Assembly: GCF_019343495.1 (NCBI RefSeq)
Contig: NZ_CP072549.1
Span: forward strand, 1,426,001 to 1,490,000
Length of the DNA: 64,000 nucleotides
Reading direction: 5' to 3'
Source of the DNA: Acinetobacter lwoffii
GTDB lineage: Bacteria > Pseudomonadota > Gammaproteobacteria > Pseudomonadales > Moraxellaceae
The notes under the pieces are model-generated. The model saw only the letters and a list, made by a program, of their open reading frames with translations, ran no database searches and was not told the DNA's origin. Position numbers and translations under genes: made by a program. Shown piece by piece: positions 44,649-53,563 of the stretch. Position 1 is the stretch's first letter. Each line of letters opens with the position of its first letter.

Positions 44649-46582
44649 GGTTGTTCCCCTTGCAGTTGCTGCAATTTACCGAGCAAATGTGTCGCGCTAA
44701 AGCTTCCGGTTAAACGCAACTCGCGCTGTTCCTGATGCGCTGCATTTAGAAATATGAAGGTGGGTGGTCCGAGGATTTGCCATTCTTTTAGCAGCTCATC
44801 CTGACTTGGATGATAGTGGGTCAGGTCTAATTTGATACGAACCACATTTTGTAAAGCTGTCTGGACATCACTACGTGGAATCACTTCCTTTTCGATCGGT
44901 TGACAGGCCACACACCAGTCTGCATAGACATCAATTACAACCGGCTGTGCAGGATGTTTGGCTAAAACCTGTTGCAATTCTGCGGCTGTACTGACTCTCT
45001 GCCATTCAAGCCGTGATTCTACATGGGCCACCTGTACCTGACTCCAGACATGATAGAGCTGCATGCCTCCTGCATAGACCAGTAAACCACTGAGCAGCAT
45101 CAGGCCTATTTTCGCTACAGACCGATGCACATGAGGCAGCATCTTGAACAAGAAGTAGCCTGAACAGGTGATCAGTACCACACCCAAAAGGCTCAGGTAT
45201 AAAATGCCGGGCAATAGTGGACGGGCGAAATACAAGGCCAGCGCCAGCATGACAAAGCCAAAACTAAACTTCAGGCGATCCATCCATATGCCAGGTTTGG
45301 GTAAAAGATGGGACCCAAATACGGCAGCAATAAATAGCGGCAAGCCCAGCCCAAGGCCTAAGACAAACAGATAACTGGCGCCCAGCATCGGTTGATTAAG
45401 CTGAGACACATAGATTAAGGCACCGGCCAACGGTGCACTCATACATGGCCCGACAATCAGTGCGGCGATCACGCCCATGAGACCAGCACCAATCAGCGTG
45501 CCACCCTTCTGCTTTTGCTGCCATTGATCCAGACGCTGTAACATGCCTTGGGGTAAGGACAGCTGAAATGCTCCAAACAGATTAAGTGCGAACAAAATAA
45601 ACAGAATGCTGAAAATACTGATGAATACCGGACTTTGAAACCAGCGCTGAAAACTGTAACCGAGCTGTGCCACAGCAAGTCCCATGACCGCATAGACCAG
45701 TGCCATACCCAAAACAAAGACCAGCGCAATCAGCGCAGCACGGTAGCCTCGGTGCTGCTGGACCAGAATTCCTGTTAAAATTGGAATTAAAGGTAAAGAA
45801 CATGGTAAAAATGCCAGCAGAATGCCAAGCCCGAGAAAAATCAGGGCATTAATCAACAGACCTTGTTCCGACAGCAAACTTAAAAAATACTGGTCATTGT
45901 TCCACTGGCTATTCATGCCTGCTGACGAAGTTTGATTTTTAGGCTCTGCAATGAGTGAGTCGTTTTTCTCTGTTAATTCCATCTCAGGCTGAACGACAGG
46001 TTCGGAAACTGCAGTAACTTGCATTTCCTCTACCTTTTCTTCGGTCAGTGCTTGATCTGTACTTGGAGTTTGCTCTATAGCTTGGAGCTCATCTTTCTGA
46101 GCGGTCAGAATCTGTTCGTTTACTTCTGGCTGTGTAGTGCTGGCCAGCAGCTTTTGAGGCTTGCTCAAGTTTTGCGCTGAAAATAAACCATCTGCATCAG
46201 TTGTTACTGTGGTGCGTTGCACCGGATAACATAAACCGCTTTCTGCACAGCCCTGCCACTGCACCACAAACTGCTGGTTGGGCTGGACATTCAGATTGGT
46301 TTTGACTTGCCCATAATGCACCTGGGTCAAACCGAAATTGGGGTCATCTTTGTCTTCGGGTTTGGGCAATGCCAACTTGACTGGGGTCTGCTGATGAGAC
46401 ACTTTAAGCTGGTCATGATACAGATAATAACCCTCTGCGATTTTCCAGCTAAGCTCTGCCTGAGTCTGGCTTGTAGAAACCACCTGAAACTGAAAAGCCT
46501 GATCCGGTGGTAAAAAATCTGCATGTGCAGCTCCCGTCATGATTCCACCGCCGATCACGGCACCCAATATCCACTTCAACAT
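44645..46582 (-). CDS. dsbD: thiol:disulfide interchange protein DsbD
   Basis: 645 residues. The N-terminal periplasmic domain has QGCAESGLCYP (C112, C118), the central domain has eight helices including GILLAFLPCSLPLIPILTG and VGPCMSAPLAGALIY with the two transmembrane cysteines, and the C-terminal thioredoxin domain has YADWCVACQPIEKEV. It passes electrons from cytoplasmic thioredoxin to periplasmic DsbG and TlpA-like proteins. The linker around 150-210 is long and acidic. AGGAGGAG precedes the start. It is divergent from the two-component genes. Confidence 0.92.
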   Translation of the reverse strand: MLKWILGAVIGGGIMTGAAHADFLPPDQAFQFQVVSTSQTQAELSWKIAEGYYLYHDQLKVSHQQTPVKLALPKPEDKDDPNFGLTQVHYGQVKTNLNVQPNQQFVVQWQGCAESGLCYPVQRTTVTTDADGLFSAQNLSKPQKLLASTTQPEVNEQILTAQKDELQAIEQTPSTDQALTEEKVEEMQVTAVSEPVVQPEMELTEKNDSLIAEPKNQTSSAGMNSQWNNDQYFLSLLSEQGLLINALIFLGLGILLAFLPCSLPLIPILTGILVQQHRGYRAALIALVFVLGMALVYAVMGLAVAQLGYSFQRWFQSPVFISIFSILFILFALNLFGAFQLSLPQGMLQRLDQWQQKQKGGTLIGAGLMGVIAALIVGPCMSAPLAGALIYVSQLNQPMLGASYLFVLGLGLGLPLFIAAVFGSHLLPKPGIWMDRLKFSFGFVMLALALYFARPLLPGILYLSLLGVVLITCSGYFLFKMLPHVHRSVAKIGLMLLSGLLVYAGGMQLYHVWSQVQVAHVESRLEWQRVSTAAELQQVLAKHPAQPVVIDVYADWCVACQPIEKEVIPRSDVQTALQNVVRIKLDLTHYHPSQDELLKEWQILGPPTFIFLNAAHQEQRELRLTGSFSATHLLGKLQQLQGEQP

Positions 46583-46690
46583 CCAGCTGATCTCCTCCTG
46601 TTAGGACTGCATTATTGAAAAACTAAAATTAAGGCAACATTAACAGCCCAAATCATTTATAAAATAATGGTAGTTTGATCAGGATGTTCT

Positions 46691-47365
46691 ATGTTTATTG
46701 TATTGGTTGAGGATGATCCCTATATCGCACAGAGCATTTGTGCTGCTCTGAACTATCTGAATATTTCAGTGGAGCATGTCAGTCACGCACGTGCTGCGGA
46801 TTATTTTATCCGGCATAGTGCAGTCGATTTATGTTTACTGGATTTAGGCCTGCCGGATCAGGATGGCCTGGATTTGCTGCACAGCTGGCGACGCGACCAG
46901 ATTGATCTCCCGGTACTGGTATTGACGGCACGGCTGCGGACCGATCAGTGTGTTCAGGCCCTGAATGCCGGTGCCGACGACTACCTGACCAAACCTTTTG
47001 AATTGGAGGAACTGATTGCTCGGATTCATGCTCTCACCCGTCGCCACCGTGGCTTTGCCTCGAATACACTGCAATTTGATGAACTGGTTCTGAACCGGGA
47101 TACCCAGACTGTGACCTATCAAGACCAGGCTGTGAATTTATCTCGCCGTGAATTCAGCCTGCTGGAAACCCTGATGAGCCACCCCAACCAGATCCTGAAA
47201 AATGAACAGCTTATTGACAAGCTCTATGGCTTCCAGGACTCTATCGAGAGCAATGCCCTGAATGTACACATTTATCACCTAAGACAAAAACTGCATCCAG
47301 ACTTGATTCAGACCATTCGTGGTGTGGGATATATTTTCAAACCGTTTGAGCAACGTCATGTTTAG
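46691..47365 (+). CDS. OmpR-family response regulator (DsbR-like)
   Basis: 224 residues. Receiver domain: acidic pocket VEDD (7-9), phosphoacceptor D51 in LLDLGLPDQDG, and K101 in YLTKPFE. The C-terminal winged helix (LSRREFSLLETLMSHPNQIL, NALNVHIYHLRQKL) is OmpR/PhoB-type. It is divergent from dsbD and overlaps the kinase start. In Pseudomonas aeruginosa a regulator in this layout controls dsbDEG in response to copper; the same role is inferred here. Confidence 0.9.
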   Translation: MFIVLVEDDPYIAQSICAALNYLNISVEHVSHARAADYFIRHSAVDLCLLDLGLPDQDGLDLLHSWRRDQIDLPVLVLTARLRTDQCVQALNAGADDYLTKPFELEELIARIHALTRRHRGFASNTLQFDELVLNRDTQTVTYQDQAVNLSRREFSLLETLMSHPNQILKNEQLIDKLYGFQDSIESNALNVHIYHLRQKLHPDLIQTIRGVGYIFKPFEQRHV

Positions 47366-48740
47366 TCACAGCTTGAAATGGCGTTTGGTCATGAGTCTTT
47401 TGGCCGTGTTTATTGTGTTGTGGAGTGCGGTATTTTCATGGCTGTATATTGACCTGAAACAACGCTTACAAGACACGCTGGATCAACGCTTATCGGCATC
47501 TGCGCAAATGGTTGCCCGGCTGATTCAGCAGTTACCGCTGGATAGTCTGGGGGATGCAACCTTATCAAAATTAGCCAAGAATGATGAGGTAAACCAGTTA
47601 ATTGCCTGTGAAGTCTCTCTTTTTAGCTCTGACGTCTCGGTAGGCAATCAGATCATTGCCAAAACACGCGGTGCCCCAAAAAATTTAAGCCAACGACCAG
47701 AAGGATTCAGCACCTGGCAGCAGGGTGATACGGAATGGCGCAGTTATGTCCTGCGTCGTGGCGATATTCAGGTGGTGGCGGCAGAACGCATGTTCTTGAG
47801 GGATACCCTACTACAGCAGATTCTGCAGGCCGTACTGGTTCCCTTAGTCTTCTCACTGCTGATCTGTATTGCCTTGATCATCTTTATTATCCGCAGACAG
47901 TTCCGGTCTTTGGATCAGCTCAGTCAATACCTGAACCAGAAAAACCTTAACTATTCAGAGGCGGCAGATTTTTTAATGCAGCTCAAGCCTGCAAGCATTC
48001 CCCAGGAAGTACAGCCTTTTGTCAACAATTCCACGCAGTTGATTCAGAAAATTAATGACAGTCTGCAACAGGAGAAAGCCTTTAGTGCCTATGCTGCACA
48101 TGAATTACGCAGTCCCCTGACCGCAATTAAAACTCATGTACAACTGGCCCAGCTGATTAGTCAACAGCAGAATCTGCCTGAATCCATTCAGCACAATTTG
48201 CAGCAGGCCAATGAGAGTATCCGGCGTTATACGCTGTTACTCGAGCAGCTTTTATTACTGACCCAATCGGAAAACAGTATCCAGGAAATGACTGAGACTA
48301 TCTGGCTTCGCCCCACACTTGAGAAGGTCCTTGCAAACTTAAGTACACGCTATCCAGAAATGAATGAAAAAATACAGGTGAACTGGAGCCTGGGTGAAAT
48401 TCAGCTACCTGAATTTGTGCTGTATACCGTACTGAAAAATCTGCTTGAAAATGCACTGCTGCATGCACAGGCTGCCCATATCTGGATTTCCATGCAGTCT
48501 GGTTGCCTGGTGATTGAAGATGATGGACAACAACTTACAGCACAGGATATCCAACATTTAGGACAGCGCTTCTGGCGAAAATCGGCTCAGCAGCATGGCC
48601 ATGGTTTAGGACTGGCATTAGTTAAAAGCTTGCTAGGCAATTATCAATACCATCTTGGATTTCAGCAGCGTGATCCTGTAGGACTGATCGTTAGCATTCA
48701 GGAAGATACTTCAAAAGCGTCACGAGAATTTAAAAAATAA
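47358..48740 (+). CDS. sensor histidine kinase (DsbS-like)
   Basis: 460 residues from the ATG at 47358, which overlaps the regulator stop by 8 bp. Two helices (about 12-30 and 158-178) enclose a periplasmic sensor domain with a cysteine at 84 (LIACEVSLF). The H-box is FSAYAAHELRSPLTAIK (H248), the N-box LLENALLHAQ, and the G-box GHGLGLALVKSLL. A periplasmic cysteine in this area is described for the copper sensor DsbS. Confidence 0.9.
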   Translation: MFSHSLKWRLVMSLLAVFIVLWSAVFSWLYIDLKQRLQDTLDQRLSASAQMVARLIQQLPLDSLGDATLSKLAKNDEVNQLIACEVSLFSSDVSVGNQIIAKTRGAPKNLSQRPEGFSTWQQGDTEWRSYVLRRGDIQVVAAERMFLRDTLLQQILQAVLVPLVFSLLICIALIIFIIRRQFRSLDQLSQYLNQKNLNYSEAADFLMQLKPASIPQEVQPFVNNSTQLIQKINDSLQQEKAFSAYAAHELRSPLTAIKTHVQLAQLISQQQNLPESIQHNLQQANESIRRYTLLLEQLLLLTQSENSIQEMTETIWLRPTLEKVLANLSTRYPEMNEKIQVNWSLGEIQLPEFVLYTVLKNLLENALLHAQAAHIWISMQSGCLVIEDDGQQLTAQDIQHLGQRFWRKSAQQHGHGLGLALVKSLLGNYQYHLGFQQRDPVGLIVSIQEDTSKASREFKK

Positions 48741-48999
48741 CCCTTTGTTTTTAAAAACCTTTTTAATATTGAAAAATCTTGTACTCATTTTTTCTCCAAA
48801 TTAGATTTAGTGGATTAAATCTCAAAAAATATTTTGTTAAAATTACAGGGGGTTATAATTTATCGATTTGCAAGTTTGTTCTTATATCATGCTAGAATTT
48901 CGTTATCTTAAAGAAGACACCCCCCCTCTATTTAGAGCTGAATAGCCACCACTCTCCTAGACAAATATCGTAGATTCTTTTTGCATAGGAGAGAACATT
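48741..48999. other. boundary region between TCS and defence island
   Basis: AT-rich, without a convincing gene. It contains the second copy of CCAAATTAGATTTAGTG (48796-48812) and a doubtful 18-residue frame at 48889-48945. It probably marks an island junction. Confidence 0.5.
48796..48812 (+). repeat. 17-bp direct repeat, copy 2
   Basis: Exact copy of CCAAATTAGATTTAGTG (33691-33707), same orientation, 15.1 kb apart, followed by similar AT-rich sequence. Possible att-site duplicate. Confidence 0.55.
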
Positions 49000-49047
49000 A
49001 TGAGTGGACAACGCTATACCCCAGAATCTAAAAATGAAGCGGTTTAA
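49000..49047 (+). pseudogene. IS3-family orfA N-terminal fragment
   Basis: The frame MSGQRYTPESKNEAV followed by a stop matches the start of IS3-family orfA proteins. A good ribosome site (GGAGAG) remains upstream. The rest of the element is missing. Confidence 0.55.
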
Positions 49048-49217
49048 TTAATTTTCTTGAAAAGATGGAGATGGTGACAAAACAACTCATAGTGAAAATT
49101 TAATTTAAACATGAAGTTAAAACAATATTACCCACTATCTATTACCCATATTTACCCATCAACCTCAGAAAGAGAATAGGCTGTGCATGAAGCACAGCCT
49201 GTAACCATCTATAAGAA

Positions 49218-51020
49218 TTATAGACCTTTATAGAATTCCTTAATTTTTTGTGCCATGAGCTTACGACGCTCATTCAAAAATTCAGTATATTGATCAGCAT
49301 CTAACTGGTTTAAATTACTTGGTATGCAATGAGTCTGTAAATTCAGGTCTAAACCGTCAATACTTTTCAGAGAAGTTATTTCATTCTTATCCAATTTAAT
49401 TTCATTTTGGATTTTTTCCATATACACTTTTGGAGAAGCGTTTCCTAGTTTAATATTGATTGCTTGCTCTGTATAAACATAATTAGCTACTTGATTATAT
49501 TCACTTTTCTTAAACCCATTTTTAGCTAAATAGTCTTTTGGAAAAACGTGATGTACATCCCCTCTTTGCTCTATTAAGCTTCGTACAGTTAAACTACCAG
49601 ACAGGAAGGATTGCTCATTTGATTTGCATTGTGCTGCTAGATAACACAAGTATGCATTATTAACAGTACTTGAAGAATCCAGCTCATTTACCAAACGGTA
49701 ATTCCAGAACCCATCATCTAAATCTGCTTGCTCGATTTGAGCTAAGTATCCTTCAATACCTTTTTCTAAGATTTGTTTACTATCACGCTCAATCGCTGAT
49801 TCTGAAGATCCAGAATAACGCCCTGTCAGTAATGAAACCACATACCAGCGTTTTACAAGATTTTGAATTTGTGGCTCAGGCATTTTTGATGCTCTAAGCT
49901 GCAAATAAAGCGCATAAGCAAAATTCAAGCTAGTCTTTGAGCTAATAAGTTTTTTGTCAATAAATCCCGCTGATTGGATGATCGTTAGAAAACGTTGGTA
50001 ATTTGTCTGGTTGAAGAAGTCTTCTAAACCTTGACGTAACTTGTGATAACTTTCTTCAGCAATACTTTGTATATTACGTCTATTTTCAAAATCGCGGCCA
50101 GAAAGTAACGCCACAAGATCACTAAATTTTCCACGATTAAATTGGCACGTGTATGCTACACGTAAAACATCTATATAGTTAGGTTGATACAAATCATCTT
50201 TGATATCAGCTATCCAACTAATTTTTTTATAGTCCTCCGTAGCTGCAAAATTTTTATCATTTTGTTTAATGATTTTATTAAAACTACCATCTTTCAAAAG
50301 ATGGCAAAAGTAATCAATCATTTTACGTAATCGATTTCCACCAAATTGCTCATCTGATGCAATCTTTGACATGACAAAGTCTGCATTACTGAGTACTACA
50401 CCCTTTTGATTGATTCGTATAAAAATTTCAGTAACCGTGTCGATATCCAGAGATGAATCTAATTCAATAATACCAATTTGACGATTTTTGATTGCTTTTA
50501 ACTGCTCAAGCTTATCTTCAATGAAATCTTCATTTGCATCTGGATTCAATGCCATATATGCACGCCTAGCCTGAGATATTGAAATATCGCCATTTAAAAT
50601 TGGGGCGATATTATTGACCCAGATTGGATTACGCTCGATAGCTGTGTTACATACTTCAAATAAGGGCTCATCATCTTTAGCAGTTGGGTTATATGCTATT
50701 CTAATATTAGTTTCTTTATAGTCCTTATCTAACACTAACTGCCCAACAACAGCAGCAGTCAATGCAGTAATACGTTGCTGTCCATCAATAAGTACCTTTT
50801 TTCCTGCGGATAAGGTTCCATCTTTAAGACGAATATCCGGGTTACGCCATGTGATTATATAGCCGACAGGATAACCTTTATATAGCGAATCCATTAGATC
50901 CCGCACTTTACTACTCGACCAAACGAAAGGTCGCTGGATTTCAGGAATTGCGATTTCCCCTGATTTTATCCAAGAGAGTAATGTATCAATTGGATGCTGA
51001 TGTACTGAATACTTAGCCAC
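49218..51020 (-). CDS. DUF262/DUF1524 protein, GmrSD-like restriction candidate
   Basis: 600 residues starting with GTG at 51020 (GAGGGG upstream). The N-terminal DUF262 domain has EIQRPFVWSSSKVRDLMDSLYKGYPVG and the KVLIDGQQRITAL motif (79-83 DGQQR), the ParB-like nucleotide-hydrolysis site. The C-terminal part has GDVHHVFPKDYL, the HNH-type DUF1524 nuclease motif. This is the domain order of fused GmrS-GmrD enzymes, which cut glucosylated hydroxymethylcytosine phage DNA. Last gene of the minus-strand island here. Confidence 0.82.
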   Translation of the reverse strand: MAKYSVHQHPIDTLLSWIKSGEIAIPEIQRPFVWSSSKVRDLMDSLYKGYPVGYIITWRNPDIRLKDGTLSAGKKVLIDGQQRITALTAAVVGQLVLDKDYKETNIRIAYNPTAKDDEPLFEVCNTAIERNPIWVNNIAPILNGDISISQARRAYMALNPDANEDFIEDKLEQLKAIKNRQIGIIELDSSLDIDTVTEIFIRINQKGVVLSNADFVMSKIASDEQFGGNRLRKMIDYFCHLLKDGSFNKIIKQNDKNFAATEDYKKISWIADIKDDLYQPNYIDVLRVAYTCQFNRGKFSDLVALLSGRDFENRRNIQSIAEESYHKLRQGLEDFFNQTNYQRFLTIIQSAGFIDKKLISSKTSLNFAYALYLQLRASKMPEPQIQNLVKRWYVVSLLTGRYSGSSESAIERDSKQILEKGIEGYLAQIEQADLDDGFWNYRLVNELDSSSTVNNAYLCYLAAQCKSNEQSFLSGSLTVRSLIEQRGDVHHVFPKDYLAKNGFKKSEYNQVANYVYTEQAINIKLGNASPKVYMEKIQNEIKLDKNEITSLKSIDGLDLNLQTHCIPSNLNQLDADQYTEFLNERRKLMAQKIKEFYKGL

Positions 51021-51077
51021 GAATACCCCTCAATGATATCAAACACATATTATAAAAAAGATAAAAATTTCAATTTA

Positions 51078-51860
51078 CTATAAGAATTGATTCATTGCCC
51101 TGATCATTTCTTTAGAAAATTTTATTTTAAGAATTGTTTGATCATTATCTACAGCTGTATGTACAGAATCACAGTGTGCAAAAAAACTTTCCCATTTATT
51201 ATTTGTTGATGAAACCAGACCATGTGCAAAGTAACCCATATGCGTAGGACCATCTTGAAAGTCTTCATATAGATCAAAAATACATGAGAAACCAGCTAGT
51301 TCATGCATGATAATAACTATGGAGGATTCGACGGATTTTTTTTCTACAATAGGTATATGAAACTCCCCTTTAAAATCTAATACTCCCTCAGCATTTAATG
51401 AATATTTTTTCAGGTAATTAAAAATAGTTTGTATTTGTTCTGCAAATAAATTTAAAGCATTCTTTTCAAATATTTCATAGGCTTTTAGACAGTTATCTAA
51501 ATTAAATTTCCAATCGAACAAAGTCATTAATAATGTAGTTTCAATAGATGAAATAAAAAAAGAACGAAATCTAGATTTCCAAAAAACAATATCTGCAAAA
51601 TCATTCCATAGTTTTTCTTTGAGCCTTTGGTAAGCTGAATTTTCATCTAGGCTGATCTTTTCTAAGGTATTAGAAGTAAAATCAATCTCCTCAGGATTAG
51701 ACAATATATCTAATGCTGTCCATTCTGAATTTTTAAATTTAGTGAGATATTCGATCATAACTTTACAGACAATTTGGTGCTCTTCAGCATCTTTAATAAG
51801 ACTCTGAACTTCTTTCACACAATAGTCCCAAGGCTTTATGATGCTATTTTTTAAACTCAT
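51078..51860 (-). CDS. unrecognised protein in defence island
   Basis: 260 residues from the ATG at 51860 (a start at 51884 gives 268); neither start has a strong ribosome site. I do not recognise a family. The N-terminal half is helical and acidic. The C-terminal half has a conserved-looking run SSIVIIMHELAGFSCIFDL, then FAHGLVSSTNNKWESFFAHCDSVH. No clear nuclease, NTP or membrane motif is seen. It lies between a Kiwa-like pair and a GmrSD-like gene, all in one direction, so a defence role is a reasonable guess. Confidence 0.6.
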   Translation of the reverse strand: MSLKNSIIKPWDYCVKEVQSLIKDAEEHQIVCKVMIEYLTKFKNSEWTALDILSNPEEIDFTSNTLEKISLDENSAYQRLKEKLWNDFADIVFWKSRFRSFFISSIETTLLMTLFDWKFNLDNCLKAYEIFEKNALNLFAEQIQTIFNYLKKYSLNAEGVLDFKGEFHIPIVEKKSVESSIVIIMHELAGFSCIFDLYEDFQDGPTHMGYFAHGLVSSTNNKWESFFAHCDSVHTAVDNDQTILKIKFSKEMIRAMNQFL

Positions 51861-52005
51861 AATTATATCTACAATAGTAATCACTTAATAAAAAAGTAAT
51901 GCTAATCAACCATTTTCATTTAAATAAATTTTATTAAATTAATCAAAAAATATTTCAATAATAATGATTTCCTCATTAATCCTTGATTTTAAGCATTAGC
52001 AAAAA

Positions 52006-52830
52006 TTAAACTGGAACATAAGCTTGTGCTAAACGCTTTTCCGTTGAGGCCTGTGTTGTGTAGAAACGCTCTTGAATGGCATAAACAAAATTCTTTAAAG
52101 ACTCTTCATCTTTAATAATATATTTGCCATTTGCATCAGTCGTTAGTCCTAGTGTTTGAATATATGTATGTAAATTTTGCTTTACCAGTGGATCATAAGA
52201 GTTATAAGTATCTAAGGCTTTTGCGATATTCTTACGATTTGGAATGCCTACTTTATCTACAGTGTACGAAGGATCAACAGCTAATAGACCACCCAATTGA
52301 AAAAATTGTGTTACTTCCGCGGTTGTCGCCGCTCTATAAAGCGTATTCAATCCTTTAAAAATACTATTCATGGCACTTAAGCTTTTAAAATACAAATGCC
52401 CCGTATTTTTATCAAAAATCGCATCTGGAGAATCGGTCAAAACAACAATAGGATTATCCAACACCTCAGGCTGATTTGAAAAACTTAAGGTCTTTCTATA
52501 AATTTTTGCGCTAGGTAATACTTTTTGGATATAGTAAAAATCATCACTCTGACGCTTAAAAATTAAATACTTAATATCTTTATACTGAGTGCCATTGATC
52601 GTAGGCAATGAAGTACTCACTTTTTTCTCTAATTCTAGAATAGGATTTGTTACATCAGCCAATGAGCTCAGATCTACTTTAAACCAATCCCCGTTTTGGG
52701 CTATAGCTGTTGGTGTATAAGAAATAGTATTTAAAGTTGTCGGTAGTAAGCCCGCATAAAAATCAGGACAATTATGACCCGACAAAACGACATGAAACTT
52801 TGCATTATTTCGTGAATACAAAAAATTCAT
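52006..52830 (-). CDS. kwaB: KwaB-like protein (DUF4868) of a Kiwa system
   Basis: 274 residues from the ATG at 52830, whose AAGGGG ribosome site overlaps the upstream stop. The region KYLIFKRQSDDFYYIQKVLPSAKIYRK through FDKNTGHLYFKSLSAMNSIFKG has the layout of DUF4868, the KwaB domain. It is slightly shorter than typical KwaB (about 310). It is immediately after a small four-helix membrane protein, the order kwaA-kwaB. KwaB is reported to bind DNA and act against phage. Family is assigned from memory of the domain pattern. Confidence 0.68.
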   Translation of the reverse strand: MNFLYSRNNAKFHVVLSGHNCPDFYAGLLPTTLNTISYTPTAIAQNGDWFKVDLSSLADVTNPILELEKKVSTSLPTINGTQYKDIKYLIFKRQSDDFYYIQKVLPSAKIYRKTLSFSNQPEVLDNPIVVLTDSPDAIFDKNTGHLYFKSLSAMNSIFKGLNTLYRAATTAEVTQFFQLGGLLAVDPSYTVDKVGIPNRKNIAKALDTYNSYDPLVKQNLHTYIQTLGLTTDANGKYIIKDEESLKNFVYAIQERFYTTQASTEKRLAQAYVPV

Positions 52831-52839
52831 TACCACCCC

Positions 52840-53466
52840 TTAATCTAGAATTAAAAATGTATAGTCATTCACTTTTGTAAGAGCAATATAACTTTGTATA
52901 TCACCATTACTATCTTCAAAGAGCTCATCAATAGTTTTTATTTCTTTCTTAGAAATTACCAAAACTTTTGAATCATCTATATGTTTTATAAAATAAAATT
53001 TATACCCTAATACCAAAAAAATTGGATTAAAGTAAAAAAATCGAGTTCTAGCTAGTACTATTAACATCAGTACAAAGAAAAGAAGAAATGACTTTAACGT
53101 TGGTAAGCTGATAGCAACAAATGCATAACCTAAATAAATTGGAAGATAAAAATCATTTGCCTGCTCAAATTCTTTTACTTTTGCTCTCTCAATAACATCC
53201 TGATCTAGGTACTTAAAACTAAATTTTATAGAAAAAATTGAAATACCAAGTAAAACAATAAGATACACTGTATAAACAATATACGTTATTGACTGGATTA
53301 CAAGTTCCTCAGTAAGCGTAATTTTTTCAAAACTCGTTAGAAATAAGATCAGGTGCTTAACCCAATCCCATTTCAACCAGACATTTTCCTCATGAGAAAT
53401 AAGGAAAATTAATCCTGCTAATGCGATGGAAATAGCAGTTAAAACTATATGAAGTATATGTTTCAT
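52840..53466 (-). CDS. kwaA: KwaA-like membrane protein of a Kiwa system
   Basis: 208 residues with about four hydrophobic helices: ILHIVLTAISIALAGLIFLI (3-22), SITYIVYTVYLIVLLGISIF, YAFVAISLPTLKSFLLFFVLMLIVLA, and FYFNPIFLVLGYKFYFIKH at the end of the membrane part, then a cytoplasmic tail with ALTKVNDYTFLILD. These features resemble KwaA, the membrane component of Kiwa. It is upstream of and tightly coupled to kwaB. Confidence 0.65.
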   Translation of the reverse strand: MKHILHIVLTAISIALAGLIFLISHEENVWLKWDWVKHLILFLTSFEKITLTEELVIQSITYIVYTVYLIVLLGISIFSIKFSFKYLDQDVIERAKVKEFEQANDFYLPIYLGYAFVAISLPTLKSFLLFFVLMLIVLARTRFFYFNPIFLVLGYKFYFIKHIDDSKVLVISKKEIKTIDELFEDSNGDIQSYIALTKVNDYTFLILD

Positions 53467-53563
53467 GCCATGCCCCCATCCAAAAACTGAGATTGATTAT
53501 GGCTATTTTTTAATCAAAATAAAAGTATGCTGCGACATAATTTGACGTATAAATACTCATTAT

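Noticed and set aside
48889..48945. 18-residue frame starting MLEFRYLKEDTPP
   Set aside because: Too short, no clear ribosome site, no recognisable family; it sits in a mosaic junction.
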